The position numbers and the translations under genes were made by a program. The notes under the pieces are model-generated. The model ran no database searches and had not been told where the DNA came from. It was given only the letters and a program-made list of their open reading frames with translations. Shown in pieces: positions 1-7,368 of a stretch of 64,000 nucleotides of DNA. Position 1 is the first letter of the stretch; every line of letters starts with the position of its first letter. Origin of the DNA: Leptospirales bacterium. GTDB taxonomy: Bacteria; Spirochaetota; Leptospiria; Leptospirales; Leptospiraceae. The stretch lies in the NCBI GenBank assembly GCA_013297885.1, contig JAAFIR010000010.1:1-64000 (forward strand). Direction: 5' to 3'.

Positions 1-2
1 TA

Positions 3-104
3 ATCAAAGCAAGAAATAACGAAGCATTAATTGAAGAAGTCAAAAAAAAGATTTTACTTGTTCCAAAAATCCCTATTAGAAAAAATCAGGAAGCGAAGGT
101 TTGA
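3..104 (+). CDS. C-terminal end of an unidentified protein (partial)
   Basis: An open frame enters from the left edge and ends at a TGA at 102-104. The visible 33 residues are lysine- and glutamate-rich and end RKNQEAKV. This is too short to assign a family. The last codons lie close to repeat copy C1, which may have inserted just downstream of this gene. It could also be a chance open frame, since AT-rich sequence often stays open for 100 bases. Confidence 0.35.
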   Translation: MKARNNEALIEEVKKKILLVPKIPIRKNQEAKV

Positions 105-136
105 AATGAATAGATGATTGCTTCCCTGGTTGATAG

Positions 137-272
137 CAGTGGGTCTCGACCCCTGTTCTGACCCACTGGCACTGTCAAAAAAAACCGTGCTTTCAACTAC
201 TTCTTCTAGTAACGTGAGACTTGATTCTCACGTTACTAGAAGAAACGTTTCAATCACTTTCGCTGAGTGTTG
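137..272 (+). repeat. Structured intergenic repeat, copy C1 (left-truncated)
   Basis: Box B is at 184-200 and box C at 245-265. The P4 hairpin is perfect: arms 201-219 and 226-244 (19 bp, loop CTTGAT). P3 pairs GTG (187-189) with CAC (255-257). A further hairpin, CAGTGGGTC (137-145) with GACCCACTG (160-168), lies where P2 belongs. The right arm of a normal P2, CACTGTCAAAAAAAA before box B, has no left partner here although copy C4 has one, and box A is not convincing. I read this copy as truncated on the left. Its P4 sequence is nearly that of copy C7, 38 kb away. Confidence 0.85.
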
Positions 273-786
273 AAAAAACTTTTTTTGTTTTGCAAAACAA
301 AATTGTAATGTTGTATTGGAAAACATATTTTGAATTGAGAAATTTTTTAGTTTTCGTGGTGTTATTGCAATGAAAAACTTATCCGAAACTAAAAACTCGT
401 TCGTATTGGGGGACTTTTCTGTTTTCGTAAAATCCACAGTATAGGAAAACCTGCTCGATACAACTTCATCACAAACAGCGAAGCGAATCTTTTTTCCATG
501 GCTCAAAATCTTTCCGAATTAAATTTTGTCCTTTCTCTTGATACTCTGTTTTTAGACGACATGAATACGGAACAATTCCGCTCTTAAAATATATTTCAAA
601 CTTGATGAGCAAATAAGCAAAATAGTTTTTCAAACTTCCAAAATTTCCTATTTTAAAATGTAATTCTTCCCAATATTGTTCTAGAATTGAAAGTGTACAC
701 GAAGTTTCTACAACTTCTTCCATTTCATGAACTTCTGCGGCTTGTTTGTTCTGAAAATAAATTTTGTTTTCATAAATATTAAACAT
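228..786 (-). pseudogene. DUF1564-like Leptospiraceae protein, probably frameshifted
   Basis: The minus-strand frame from 786 to 469 encodes 105 residues. It contains a LKNYFAYLLIKFEIYF stretch followed by TEYQEKGQNLIRKDFEPW, which resembles the core of DUF1564, a family known mainly from Leptospira. The frame then ends early. Removing one base from the T6 run at 490-495 (A6 in the gene) joins it to a second open frame (506-228) that continues KKIRFAVCDEVVSSRF, a plausible family C-terminus. That second frame runs on into repeat C1, which supplies its stop. DUF1564 function is unknown. The family call rests on recalled motif similarity, and a sequencing error in the homopolymer could mimic the frameshift. 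Confidence 0.45.
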
Positions 787-1107
787 ATTTTGTGATGAAA
801 AAGTTTACACAGAAACGAACTTGTTGGAATTTTTTTTAAAAAATTTTAAATTAATATCTAAAACTATAGTTTGTAAATCGAAGGAGTTCCATGGAATTTC
901 GCTTTTTTGCAAATCAAATTTACTATTATGAAAAAAAAATTCTGCATAACTATCTGTTTTGCAAAAAAAAAATTCAATAAGGAAAAATTTCTTAAAACAA
1001 ACAAGTTCGATTCATTTGTAATGTCTAGTTTGTAAATCATGTTTTTTATTTAAAAAAAAATCATCTTGACTAAATTTTTTTTCATAACTATTCAATTTTC
1101 CAATACT
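787..1107. other. Gene-poor spacer with one tiny ORF
   Basis: This stretch is very AT-rich with long A and T runs and no convincing gene. The only suggestive item is a 29-codon plus-strand ORF (891-980) with AAGGAG four bases before its ATG, encoding a basic, aromatic-rich peptide starting MEFRFFANQIYYYEKK. I do not recognise it. The 13-base string TAGTTTGTAAATC occurs twice (868-880 and 1026-1038). Confidence 0.3.
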
Positions 1108-1303
1108 AGCAAAAGTGATTGAAGCATACCTTGGGTATGTTCGCTGACAAAAGTGAAGGGGGATCCTTTTGCATTTTTTTGATATGTTCTTCATTGGAAA
1201 TTTTTTTGCAAAAGATTGTAGCAGAAAGCACGCTTTTTTTTTGTGGTTAACAAAATGGAAAATAATTTTTAAAAATTTATTCCTACAAAAAAATTTGCCA
1301 AAA
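1108..1303 (-). repeat. Structured intergenic repeat, copy C2 (diverged, enlarged P4)
   Basis: Read on the + strand the order is box C' (GCAAAAGTGATTGAAGC, 1109-1125), box B' (GTAGCAGAAAGCACGC, 1218-1233), then box A' (AATTTGCCAAAA, near 1292-1303). P1 pairs GCAAA (1109-1113) with TTTGC (1294-1298), and P3 pairs GTG (1115-1117) with CAC (1229-1231). The P4 region is a mosaic: a small hairpin CATACC/GGTATG (1125-1130/1134-1139) and a larger pairing of CCTTTTGCA with TGCAAAAG. A 60-codon minus-strand ORF across this copy is not a gene. Confidence 0.7.
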
Positions 1304-1371
1304 AATTTTAACTAGAAAATCTTTTCGTATTTTTTAATTCACAAAAACACAATTCGATTGAATCTCACTAA

Positions 1372-2115
1372 CTACTTCTTTAGTTTCTTGGAAGGTGAAT
1401 TTAATTCTAGACTTTTTTCATAAATTCTGTTCAACACTGGAAATGGAATTTTTAAATAAAATCCAATTTTCATGATTTGATTTAAAATGATTTGAAATAA
1501 AATTCCATTTTTTCTAAATCGAATTGTTGAAGTAGTGCTAAAAAAATTTAACCGCTTCGGGCAAACTTTTTTCCTTAGCAAAATAGATAAGCAAGTATCT
1601 TCGAAAATTTCTAATTCAGGAATTTCTTCTGTTTGTAGTAAATTTTTTTTAACATAAATACAATGATCCAAATAAAAAATTTGATTCAAGTCAGCTCGAA
1701 TAAAATTTGAATAAAAGGAAGTAAATCTAAAAAATAAATTTCTTTCATCAAATCTATGAGTGAATCCTCCCCAATCTAAATTTTTATAATTTGAAATTAA
1801 ATAATCAAAACCAGATATTTCGATGACACTTCGTGGATGGTGAAATAAAATAATTTTTCCAACAGCAACTTCATATCCTTCTTTTAATCTTTTTCCTCTT
1901 GCAATAGAATCAGAAAGAATCAGTTTAAAAAATTTAGGATCTAGTAATTTACTTAATTCATTTATCAATTTCAAAGTAGAATCATCATCTTTCTTATGAA
2001 CAATAATGAATTCGATTTGTTTTAATCCAATAATGGATTGGAATATTTTTTCTAAATATCCAATATTACTTTCTTTATAGGTTGGTATAATGATTGAAAG
2101 GATAACTGAATCCAT
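1372..2115 (-). CDS. Glycosyltransferase family 2, rSAM/selenodomain-associated transferase 2-like
   Basis: This 247-residue GT-A-fold transferase has no membrane segments. It opens with LSIIIPTYKE, has a KDDDST nucleotide-binding stretch near residue 43, WGGFTHRF near 115-122, LDHCIYVKK near 150 and IFEDTCLS near 171. The last three correspond to the WG.F..RF, DQ.IFV and MED motifs I recall from the TIGR04283 family, which often sits beside the radical SAM protein ArsS. It is divergent from the AhpD-like/ArsS pair, with repeat C3 between them. A role in glycosylating an arsenosugar intermediate is inferred from that context only. A general GT2 enzyme is the alternative. Confidence 0.65.
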   Translation of the reverse strand: MDSVILSIIIPTYKESNIGYLEKIFQSIIGLKQIEFIIVHKKDDDSTLKLINELSKLLDPKFFKLILSDSIARGKRLKEGYEVAVGKIILFHHPRSVIEISGFDYLISNYKNLDWGGFTHRFDERNLFFRFTSFYSNFIRADLNQIFYLDHCIYVKKNLLQTEEIPELEIFEDTCLSILLRKKVCPKRLNFFSTTSTIRFRKNGILFQIILNQIMKIGFYLKIPFPVLNRIYEKSLELNSPSKKLKK

Positions 2116-2242
2116 ATGTATATTTGATTTTTTAAGATGAATCGTGCAATAAGAAATTAGAATTTATGACTTGAAAAAGTTCATCTATTTTTATTTCTTA
2201 CTTATAATAAAACATACTCAAACCAAAGTGGTTTTCGGATAC

Positions 2243-2318
2243 TAGCGAAATGGGATTGAAACGGAAATCGAAGATTGAAGTGGAAAGCCCGCTTTTTGCG
2301 TTAGCAAAAATTCGCCCT
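2243..2318 (-). repeat. Structured intergenic repeat, copy C3 (compact)
   Basis: One of the shortest copies that keeps all boxes. Box C' is TAGCGAAATGGGATTGAAACGG (2243-2264), box B' GAAGTGGAAAGCCCGC (2277-2292) and box A' TTCGCCC (2311-2317). P1 pairs GCGAA (2245-2249) with TTCGC (2311-2315), P3 pairs GGG (2252-2254) with CCC (2288-2290), and P2 is TTTTTGC/GCAAAAA (2293-2299/2304-2310, loop GTTA). P4 is reduced to about 12 bases. It lies in the shared upstream region of the divergent glycosyltransferase and AhpD-like genes. Confidence 0.85.
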
Positions 2319-2390
2319 AAAGTCTTAAAGCAAATTTCAATTAGTATGAAACCGGAAACCAACTTGCAATGAGTAAATGAAGGAACCACA

Positions 2391-2723
2391 ATGGCAAATT
2401 ATTTTGATTCAGAAGACCTAGGAAAATTTGGAAATATTGGCAGAGTGAATAAAGAACTCTCAGATAAATTTTTCGACTATTACAATTCAACAATGAAAGC
2501 AGGTGCTTTATCCGAAAGAGAAAAAGCTTTGATTGCACTTGCTGTGTCACATGCATTAAAATGTCCTTATTGTATTGATGCTTATACTAGCACTTGTTTA
2601 GAAAAAGGAGCTGATGAAGAGCAAATGAGTGAAGCTGTTCATGTTGCTGCTACTATGGCTGCAGGAATTACACTTGTTCATAGTGTTCAAATGATGAATA
2701 AAATCGATAAGCTAAGTATATGA
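2391..2723 (+). CDS. AhpD-like carboxymuconolactone-decarboxylase-fold protein, arsenosugar-associated
   Basis: This is a small (110 residues) all-helical AhpD-like protein. The redox motif CPYCIDAYT follows ALAVSHALK, the usual arrangement for the AhpD/CMD family. It is preceded by GAAGGAACCACA and starts at ATG 2391. Its stop overlaps the start of the next gene (ATGA, 2720-2723), so the two are translationally coupled. I recall a subfamily (TIGR04169) that occurs beside the radical SAM protein ArsS in arsenosugar clusters. The exact reaction is not established. A thiol redox or peroxidase-like role is likely from the CxxC motif. Confidence 0.75.
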   Translation: MANYFDSEDLGKFGNIGRVNKELSDKFFDYYNSTMKAGALSEREKALIALAVSHALKCPYCIDAYTSTCLEKGADEEQMSEAVHVAATMAAGITLVHSVQMMNKIDKLSI

Positions 2724-3706
2724 TGAAAATTGAAGAACAGCTTTCGATACTAGCAAATTGGAAGGGAGAATCTTTTTTTGAAAAAACAAATCATCAAAAT
2801 TTAAAAGCACAAACACTTACTACTTTTCAAATTAATGTTGGACGATGGTGCAATCAAACTTGTAAACATTGTCATGTCGATGCTTCACCCATTCGAAAAG
2901 AAAGTATGGATCGAAAAACAGCAGAAGCTTGTATTGATTTAATCTCAAAAATTCCTTCTGTAAAAATTGTAGATATAACTGGCGGAGCTCCTGAAGGAAA
3001 TCCAAACTTTGTTTATTTAGTTGAAGAAAGTAAAAAACTGGGCAAACATATTATCGACAGATGCAATTTAACAATTTTAGAAGAAGAAGGTTTTGAATAT
3101 CTTTATGATTTATTTTTACAAAACGAAGTAGAGGTAATTGCTTCTCTTCCTCATTTTGCTAAATCACGAACTGACGGACAAAGAGGTCAGGGTGTTTTTG
3201 AAAAATCAATTTTAACATTAAAGAAATTAAACTCATTAGGTTACGGAGATAAATTACCATTAAATTTGGTTTACAATCCTTCTGGACTTTTTCTTGCACC
3301 AACTCAATCTCAATTAGAAAGAGAATACAAAGAGATATTACTATCGCAATACGATATTAAATTTAATAATTTGTATTGTATGAATAATATTCCAATAAAT
3401 AGATTTTTAAACTCCTTAGATAAAAGTGGAAAATTTGATGAATACATGCAACTACTTTGCAATTCATTTAATTTATCTACTTTAGATGGACTAATGTGCA
3501 GACACCAAATTTCAGTGGGTTATGATGGAAAGATTTACGATTGTGATTTTAATCAAATGTTAGAATTAACTACTCAATCCACAAAAGATATAAATGTTTT
3601 TAATTATGATTCTTTCTTAAATAGAGAAATCGTTACAGGGAATCATTGTTTTGCTTGTACAGCTGGTAGTGGTTCTAGCTGTGGTGGTGAGATTACAAAC
3701 TCTTAA
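2720..3706 (+). CDS. arsS: Radical SAM protein ArsS, arsenosugar biosynthesis
   Basis: The protein has 328 residues. The radical SAM 4Fe-4S motif is CNQTCKHCHVDASP near residues 44-57, and TGGAPEGNP near 92 matches the SAM-binding loop. The C-terminal third holds the extra cysteines typical of the ArsS/DUF3641 type: CRHQISVGYDGKIYDCDFNQ and a final CFACTAGSGSSCGGEI. Known family members transfer the 5'-deoxyadenosyl group of SAM to dimethylarsenite, making the arsenosugar precursor. No ArsM methyltransferase is visible in this window, so the methylated substrate must be made elsewhere if the pathway works. It is coupled to the AhpD-like gene by a 4-base overlap. Confidence 0.8.
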   Translation: MMKIEEQLSILANWKGESFFEKTNHQNLKAQTLTTFQINVGRWCNQTCKHCHVDASPIRKESMDRKTAEACIDLISKIPSVKIVDITGGAPEGNPNFVYLVEESKKLGKHIIDRCNLTILEEEGFEYLYDLFLQNEVEVIASLPHFAKSRTDGQRGQGVFEKSILTLKKLNSLGYGDKLPLNLVYNPSGLFLAPTQSQLEREYKEILLSQYDIKFNNLYCMNNIPINRFLNSLDKSGKFDEYMQLLCNSFNLSTLDGLMCRHQISVGYDGKIYDCDFNQMLELTTQSTKDINVFNYDSFLNREIVTGNHCFACTAGSGSSCGGEITNS

Positions 3707-3916
3707 TTTTAATCTTTTTTTCAAATAGGATTTCGGTGCGAAGTATTGTAATAAAAAATGAAAACACCCAAATATCATATAAAAAGGATTCTATACTAAT
3801 TTATTAACCCAAAAGAAAGAGTCAGAAAATAAATTAAGAAAAAAAAGAGGGCTTAAATTGAGATTAATTAATTCAAAATCATTTCGGAAAAGACTAAAAG
3901 GAATAGAGGAGGCTGT

Positions 3917-4015
3917 ATGATGAGAAAAATAATTTTTATAAATCAAAAAATCGAAATTATAATATTTAGTAAAACAAATTTTCCTAATGAAAAAAGTTTC
4001 CCAAAAAAAATTTAG
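3917..4015 (+). CDS. Possible 32-residue basic peptide
   Basis: In the 396-base space between arsS and the FHA gene, AGAGGAGGCTGT precedes two consecutive ATG codons (3917, 3920). This is a strong ribosome-binding site for so AT-rich a region. The frame encodes 32 residues, MMRKIIFINQKIEIIIFSK and on to a TAG at 4013-4015. There is no signal peptide, cysteine or recognised motif. The position after a radical SAM gene invites thoughts of a modified peptide, but ArsS acts on a small molecule, so I see no support for that. The rest of 3707-4102 shows nothing clear. Confidence 0.2.
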   Translation: MMRKIIFINQKIEIIIFSKTNFPNEKSFPKKI

Positions 4016-4026
4016 CTAAAAAAAAT

Positions 4027-4042
4027 TGATCCTTCTGGATCA
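4027..4042 (+). terminator. Weak hairpin with distant T-run
   Basis: TGATCC-TTCT-GGATCA forms a 6-bp hairpin just after the small ORF. The T7 run begins only at 4052, so it is a weak terminator candidate at best. Confidence 0.25.
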
Positions 4043-4102
4043 TAAATTAATTTTTTTATGAAAAGAGAGGAATCTGAGCTTGCAAAGAAATATTAATAAA
4101 GT

Positions 4103-4471
4103 TCAAAACTTCCGCTGAAATCTAATTTCCACATCGCCGAGTAAAATTAAATCTTCATCCAGTAGAATATATTTTTCGTTTGGAAATAATTTTTCACCAT
4201 TTAGAAAAGTTCCGTTGGTGGAATTCAAATCTTCGATATAATAATTCACTGATTTTTTTGTAATTAGAGCATGTTTTTTACTTACAGTTTCAGAATTTAG
4301 CTCTATATCTGAATTGACTCTACCAATTCTAATTTCTTTTTGATTTAATTTTTTTATTAAAATGGAACTTGTTCCTTCAGTTAAATAAAGTTTGGGCTTT
4401 GTGAATAATTTATAAAAAAATAATTTTGTTTTAACCGTTTGAATTTTTACTCTAGTTTTAAAATCAATCAT
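4103..4471 (-). CDS. FHA-domain protein
   Basis: This 122-residue protein is essentially one forkhead-associated domain. The FHA signature is clear: IRIGRVNSDIEL, then VSKKHALI, then DLNSTNGTFLNG, with the conserved G-R, S-x-x-H and N-G residues that bind phosphothreonine. The first 30 residues are basic and hydrophobic and have no cleavable signal. Its start overlaps the end of murD by four bases (ATGA), so it is the downstream partner of murD on the minus strand. Recruitment to a phosphothreonine partner is likely. No Ser/Thr kinase is encoded here, so the partner is unknown. Confidence 0.85.
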   Translation of the reverse strand: MIDFKTRVKIQTVKTKLFFYKLFTKPKLYLTEGTSSILIKKLNQKEIRIGRVNSDIELNSETVSKKHALITKKSVNYYIEDLNSTNGTFLNGEKLFPNEKYILLDEDLILLGDVEIRFQRKF

Positions 4472-5805
4472 GATGGAAAATACTTCTCTATTAAAGAATT
4501 AAATTTTTCACCTCTATCTTCAAAATTTTTAAATTGGTCAAAGCTAGCACAAGCTGGTGAAAAAATTATTTTATCTATTTTTTCAGATTCGATAATTTTT
4601 TTCGTTTGAGAAATACATTCTTCTAATGTTTCAAATAAAAAAACTTTTTCCGATTTAGTTTTTTGAATTTCAGAAAACCATTTTTCTCTTGCTTCTCCAA
4701 AAAGAAAAATAGTTGAGTTTATTTCTTTAAGTCTATTTAAAAGCGGAGTAAGCTCTTCTCCTTTTTCTTTTCCACCGAGATATAAAATTAAATTTTCATT
4801 TTTAATTCCTGAAATTCCTGAAAGCATGGAATGAATGTTTGTGGATTTTGAATCATTTATAATTTCTATTCCATTCCAATTTTTTATAAATTGAAAACGA
4901 TATTTTAAACCTTCAAAACTTTTAATAGATTCTTGAATTGAATTTGAAGGAACACCAACTGATTCAGATAGCAAAATGCTTGCTGCTAAATTTTCTAAAT
5001 TATGATTTCCTTTTAATCGAAAATTTTTATAAGGATAAGAAAAAATATTTGTAATGATTCTTTGCTGATCAGTATTTATAAAGGCATCTAAATTTTTTTT
5101 GTAACCAAAAATTTTTAATTGAGTTGGCGAATTTAATTTTTCAAATTCTAAATTAGGCAATAATTTTTCAGAAGTAACAAAAAAAGAATTTTTATTTTCA
5201 CGATTTATAATTTTCTTTTTTGCTTCTTTATAATTTTCCATTGTAATATGTCTTTCCAGATGATCTGGAGCTAAATTTAAAAATGCTGTAGAATTTAAAT
5301 TTAATAAATTAGAATCATCTAACTGATAACTACTTAGTTCCAATATTGCAAAATCTAAATCCTTTTTACAAAAACTAACAAAAGGTAGTCCAATGTTTCC
5401 GCCCATTTCTGTTTTTGGAAAAAAAGATTTTATAATATGATTTGTTAAAGCTGTTGTTGTAGATTTTCCATCTGTTCCTGTAATTCCTAAAATGTTCCCT
5501 TTAAAGAAAAATTTAGCAAATTCGATTTCAGAATAGATTGGTATTTTAGATTGAAGTAAAAATTCATGAACTGGATGTGTTGGTTTTATTCCAGGGCTTT
5601 TTAAAATTAAATCAAATTTTATATTTTTAAAATTTTCACTTAATTCTTGAAATTGTTTTATTTTAACAGAATCTATTTTTTTTTCATCAAATAGAAATAA
5701 TTGGCAATCTTCTTGCTCCAAAAATTTAATAAGTGCGGTTCCAGTGATTCCAGCTCCAAGAATCAAAATATTAGGGTTATTAGATAAAATTTTCGTAAAA
5801 TCCAT
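4468..5805 (-). CDS. murD: UDP-N-acetylmuramoylalanine--D-glutamate ligase MurD
   Basis: This 445-residue cytoplasmic enzyme adds D-glutamate to UDP-MurNAc-L-Ala in peptidoglycan synthesis. It opens with a Rossmann-like ILGAGITGTALIKFLE. The ATP-binding loop is GITGTDGKSTTTALT near residue 110, followed by GGNIGLPF, ELSSYQLD and LNLAPDHLERH, all typical of MurD rather than MurC, MurE or MurF. ILYLGGKEKGEE and FSPACASFDQFKNFEDRG near the C-terminus complete the ligase domain. Length and motif order are normal. It is the first gene of a two-gene minus-strand unit with the FHA protein. Confidence 0.93.
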   Translation of the reverse strand: MDFTKILSNNPNILILGAGITGTALIKFLEQEDCQLFLFDEKKIDSVKIKQFQELSENFKNIKFDLILKSPGIKPTHPVHEFLLQSKIPIYSEIEFAKFFFKGNILGITGTDGKSTTTALTNHIIKSFFPKTEMGGNIGLPFVSFCKKDLDFAILELSSYQLDDSNLLNLNSTAFLNLAPDHLERHITMENYKEAKKKIINRENKNSFFVTSEKLLPNLEFEKLNSPTQLKIFGYKKNLDAFINTDQQRIITNIFSYPYKNFRLKGNHNLENLAASILLSESVGVPSNSIQESIKSFEGLKYRFQFIKNWNGIEIINDSKSTNIHSMLSGISGIKNENLILYLGGKEKGEELTPLLNRLKEINSTIFLFGEAREKWFSEIQKTKSEKVFLFETLEECISQTKKIIESEKIDKIIFSPACASFDQFKNFEDRGEKFNSLIEKYFPS

Positions 5806-5821
5806 AAATAAAAAAGATTAA

Positions 5822-5851
5822 TTGACATTATATAAGCATAGGTTTTATTGT
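5822..5851 (+). promoter_or_regulatory. Candidate sigma70-type promoter for the STAS gene
   Basis: TTGACA (5822-5827) is followed after 18 bases by TATTGT (5846-5851). This lies about 25 bases before the TTG start of the STAS gene and would also serve trpC. Confidence 0.45.
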
Positions 5852-5876
5852 CTTTAATAAATTTGAGGTATCAAAA

Positions 5877-6215
5877 TTGTTAAAACATACAGTAAAAGAT
5901 GATATTTTAATTGTAAATTTGGAAGGCAGACTAGATGTTTCTGTCGCAAATGAAGTCGAAGAAGGTTTATCTGAATTAATAGATAGCGGTAATTATCGCA
6001 AAGTTCTTCTAAATATGGACGGAATTGAGTATATGTCATCATCAGGATTTAGAGCTTGCATATCAACTTTAAGAAAGCTAAATGCAAAAGAAGGTACTCT
6101 AAAAATGTGTAACATCAAACCAGCTGTAAAAAGAATTTTTGATGTAATTGAACTCACTTCTTTATTTGATATTTTCGCAAACGAAGAAGAAGCAATTGCA
6201 GATTTTAATAAATAA
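5877..6215 (+). CDS. STAS-domain anti-sigma factor antagonist (SpoIIAA/RsbV type)
   Basis: The 112 residues form one STAS domain. NLEGRLDVSVANEVEEGL and KVLLNMDGIEYMSSSGFRA carry the typical D-x-S-G region with the serine that a partner anti-sigma kinase phosphorylates. The start is TTG at 5877, preceded by TTGAGGT. No ATG sits at the expected N-terminus. In partner-switching systems this protein, when dephosphorylated by a PP2C phosphatase, binds the anti-sigma factor. Three PP2C/SpoIIE-type phosphatases occur in this window, but no RsbW-type kinase. trpC follows with no gap. Confidence 0.88.
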   Translation: MLKHTVKDDILIVNLEGRLDVSVANEVEEGLSELIDSGNYRKVLLNMDGIEYMSSSGFRACISTLRKLNAKEGTLKMCNIKPAVKRIFDVIELTSLFDIFANEEEAIADFNK

Positions 6216-6217
6216 AA

Positions 6218-6964
6218 ATTAATCCTGTCCTCCAAAAAATTATCAATGAAAAGGAATTTGAAATTGCAAAAATTCCTTATTATGTTGATTTAAACAAGCC
6301 AAAATTCAGTTTAAAATATTCGCTTCTTCAATCTCAAAATTCCATCATAGCCGAATGTAAAAAAGCTAGTCCTTCTGCTGGTGTTATCCGCAAAAATTAT
6401 AATGCAATTGAACATGCTGTCTTATATGAAAAATTAGGTGCAAGAGCAATTTCAGTTTTAACAGACGAGAAATTTTTCCAAGGGTCTATTTTTGATTTAG
6501 AACAAGTTGCAAAAAAAGTATCTATTCCAGTAATCAGAAAAGATTTTATCATTCATGAAAAACAAATAAGAGAAGCCGCGAGATTTGGTGCTTCAGCAAT
6601 TTTACTAATTGTTAGAATTTTGAAACCAAACCAATTAGAAGAATTGTATAAGTTTACAAAAAAAATTGGACTAGAAGTTTTAGTTGAAACTCACACAGTT
6701 AAAGAATTTGAATTAGCAAAGGAAATTGGATTTGATATAATTGGAATTAACACAAGAGATTTAGATACTTTTCAAATCAATTTAGATATAATTGAAAAAA
6801 TAGCAAAGAATAAACATGAAAATATTCTTTTAGTAGGAGAATCAGGTATAAATGGAAAAAAAGACTATTTAGAAATGAAAAAAATTGTACAATCTGTTTT
6901 AATTGGAACTTATTTTATGAAATCTGAAAATATCGAATTAGCTTATAACTCTTTATTAAAATAA
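6218..6964 (+). CDS. trpC: Indole-3-glycerol phosphate synthase TrpC, probable ATT start
   Basis: TrpC closes the ring of carboxyphenylamino-deoxyribulose phosphate in tryptophan synthesis. The frame shows the whole (beta/alpha)8 motif set: ECKKASPSAGVIR, SVLTDEKFFQGS, IRKDFIIHEKQIREA, FGASAILLIVR, LVETHTVKEFELA, IGINTRDL and LVGESGI. The frame opens after tandem TAA codons at 6206-6211 and has no ATG or GTG at the N-terminus. The first TTG (6620) would remove more than half the enzyme. The expected N-terminus, NPVLQKIINEKEFEIA, directly follows an ATT at 6218, two bases after the STAS stop. ATA at 6212 is the alternative. About 248 residues is normal for the family. Confidence 0.88.
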   Translation: MNPVLQKIINEKEFEIAKIPYYVDLNKPKFSLKYSLLQSQNSIIAECKKASPSAGVIRKNYNAIEHAVLYEKLGARAISVLTDEKFFQGSIFDLEQVAKKVSIPVIRKDFIIHEKQIREAARFGASAILLIVRILKPNQLEELYKFTKKIGLEVLVETHTVKEFELAKEIGFDIIGINTRDLDTFQINLDIIEKIAKNKHENILLVGESGINGKKDYLEMKKIVQSVLIGTYFMKSENIELAYNSLLK

Positions 6965-7094
6965 ATTATTTAATTAAAAAAAACTTATCTTCTTGTACTA
7001 AGTTTTAGAATTCATAAACCGATATTATTTTTGGAAATCTCTTGTTTTTTAAATTAGGTTTTAAATGATTGAGATTTTGGTAATCGGAGAGGCC

Positions 7095-7310
7095 ATGCAG
7101 ATAGACCCTGAAATCCAAACAGAAAAGATAGTTACTAATAACAAAACTTTTTTGGTGGATTTAAAGAAAAATCAAGGTGGCTTCTATTTAAAGATTTCCG
7201 AGTGGTCAAATAGCAAAAAATCTTCTGTATTTTTACCTTCAGAAGGGATTGATAAACTTGTGGAGATTCTCAATGCTTACAAAACGAGAATTTCTAAAGA
7301 AAATATTTGA
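7095..7310 (+). CDS. PUR-alpha-like nucleic-acid-binding protein (DUF3276/BpuR family)
   Basis: This is a single small PUR domain of about 71 residues. The FLVDLKKNQGGFYLKISEW and FLPSEGIDKLVEIL segments match the Pur-repeat pattern of DUF3276 proteins, found in spirochaetes (Borrelia BpuR) and Bacteroidetes. These bind single-stranded DNA and RNA. I chose ATG 7095, which has GGAGAGG just upstream, over an in-frame ATG at 7065 that would add ten residues outside the domain. It sits alone between trpC and the flaA operon. Regulation of gene expression or RNA is likely but not shown. Confidence 0.75.
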   Translation: MQIDPEIQTEKIVTNNKTFLVDLKKNQGGFYLKISEWSNSKKSSVFLPSEGIDKLVEILNAYKTRISKENI

Positions 7311-7316
7311 ATGTGT

Positions 7317-7345
7317 TTGACTATATTTGTAAGCAAAAATAGATG
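7317..7345 (+). promoter_or_regulatory. Candidate promoter of the flaA2-flaA1 operon
   Basis: TTGACT (7317-7322), a 17-base spacer, then TAGATG (7340-7345). A strong ribosome-binding site, AGGAAGGAGAG, follows at 7353-7363, six bases before the flaA2 ATG. The arrangement fits a sigma70-type promoter better than a sigma28 one. Confidence 0.45.
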
Positions 7346-7368
7346 ATTGATTAGGAAGGAGAGTTTTA

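Noticed and set aside
1012-1194. Minus-strand 60-codon ORF
   Set aside because: It lies over repeat copy C2 and its peptide is just the translated boxes (KCKRIPLHFCQRT and similar).
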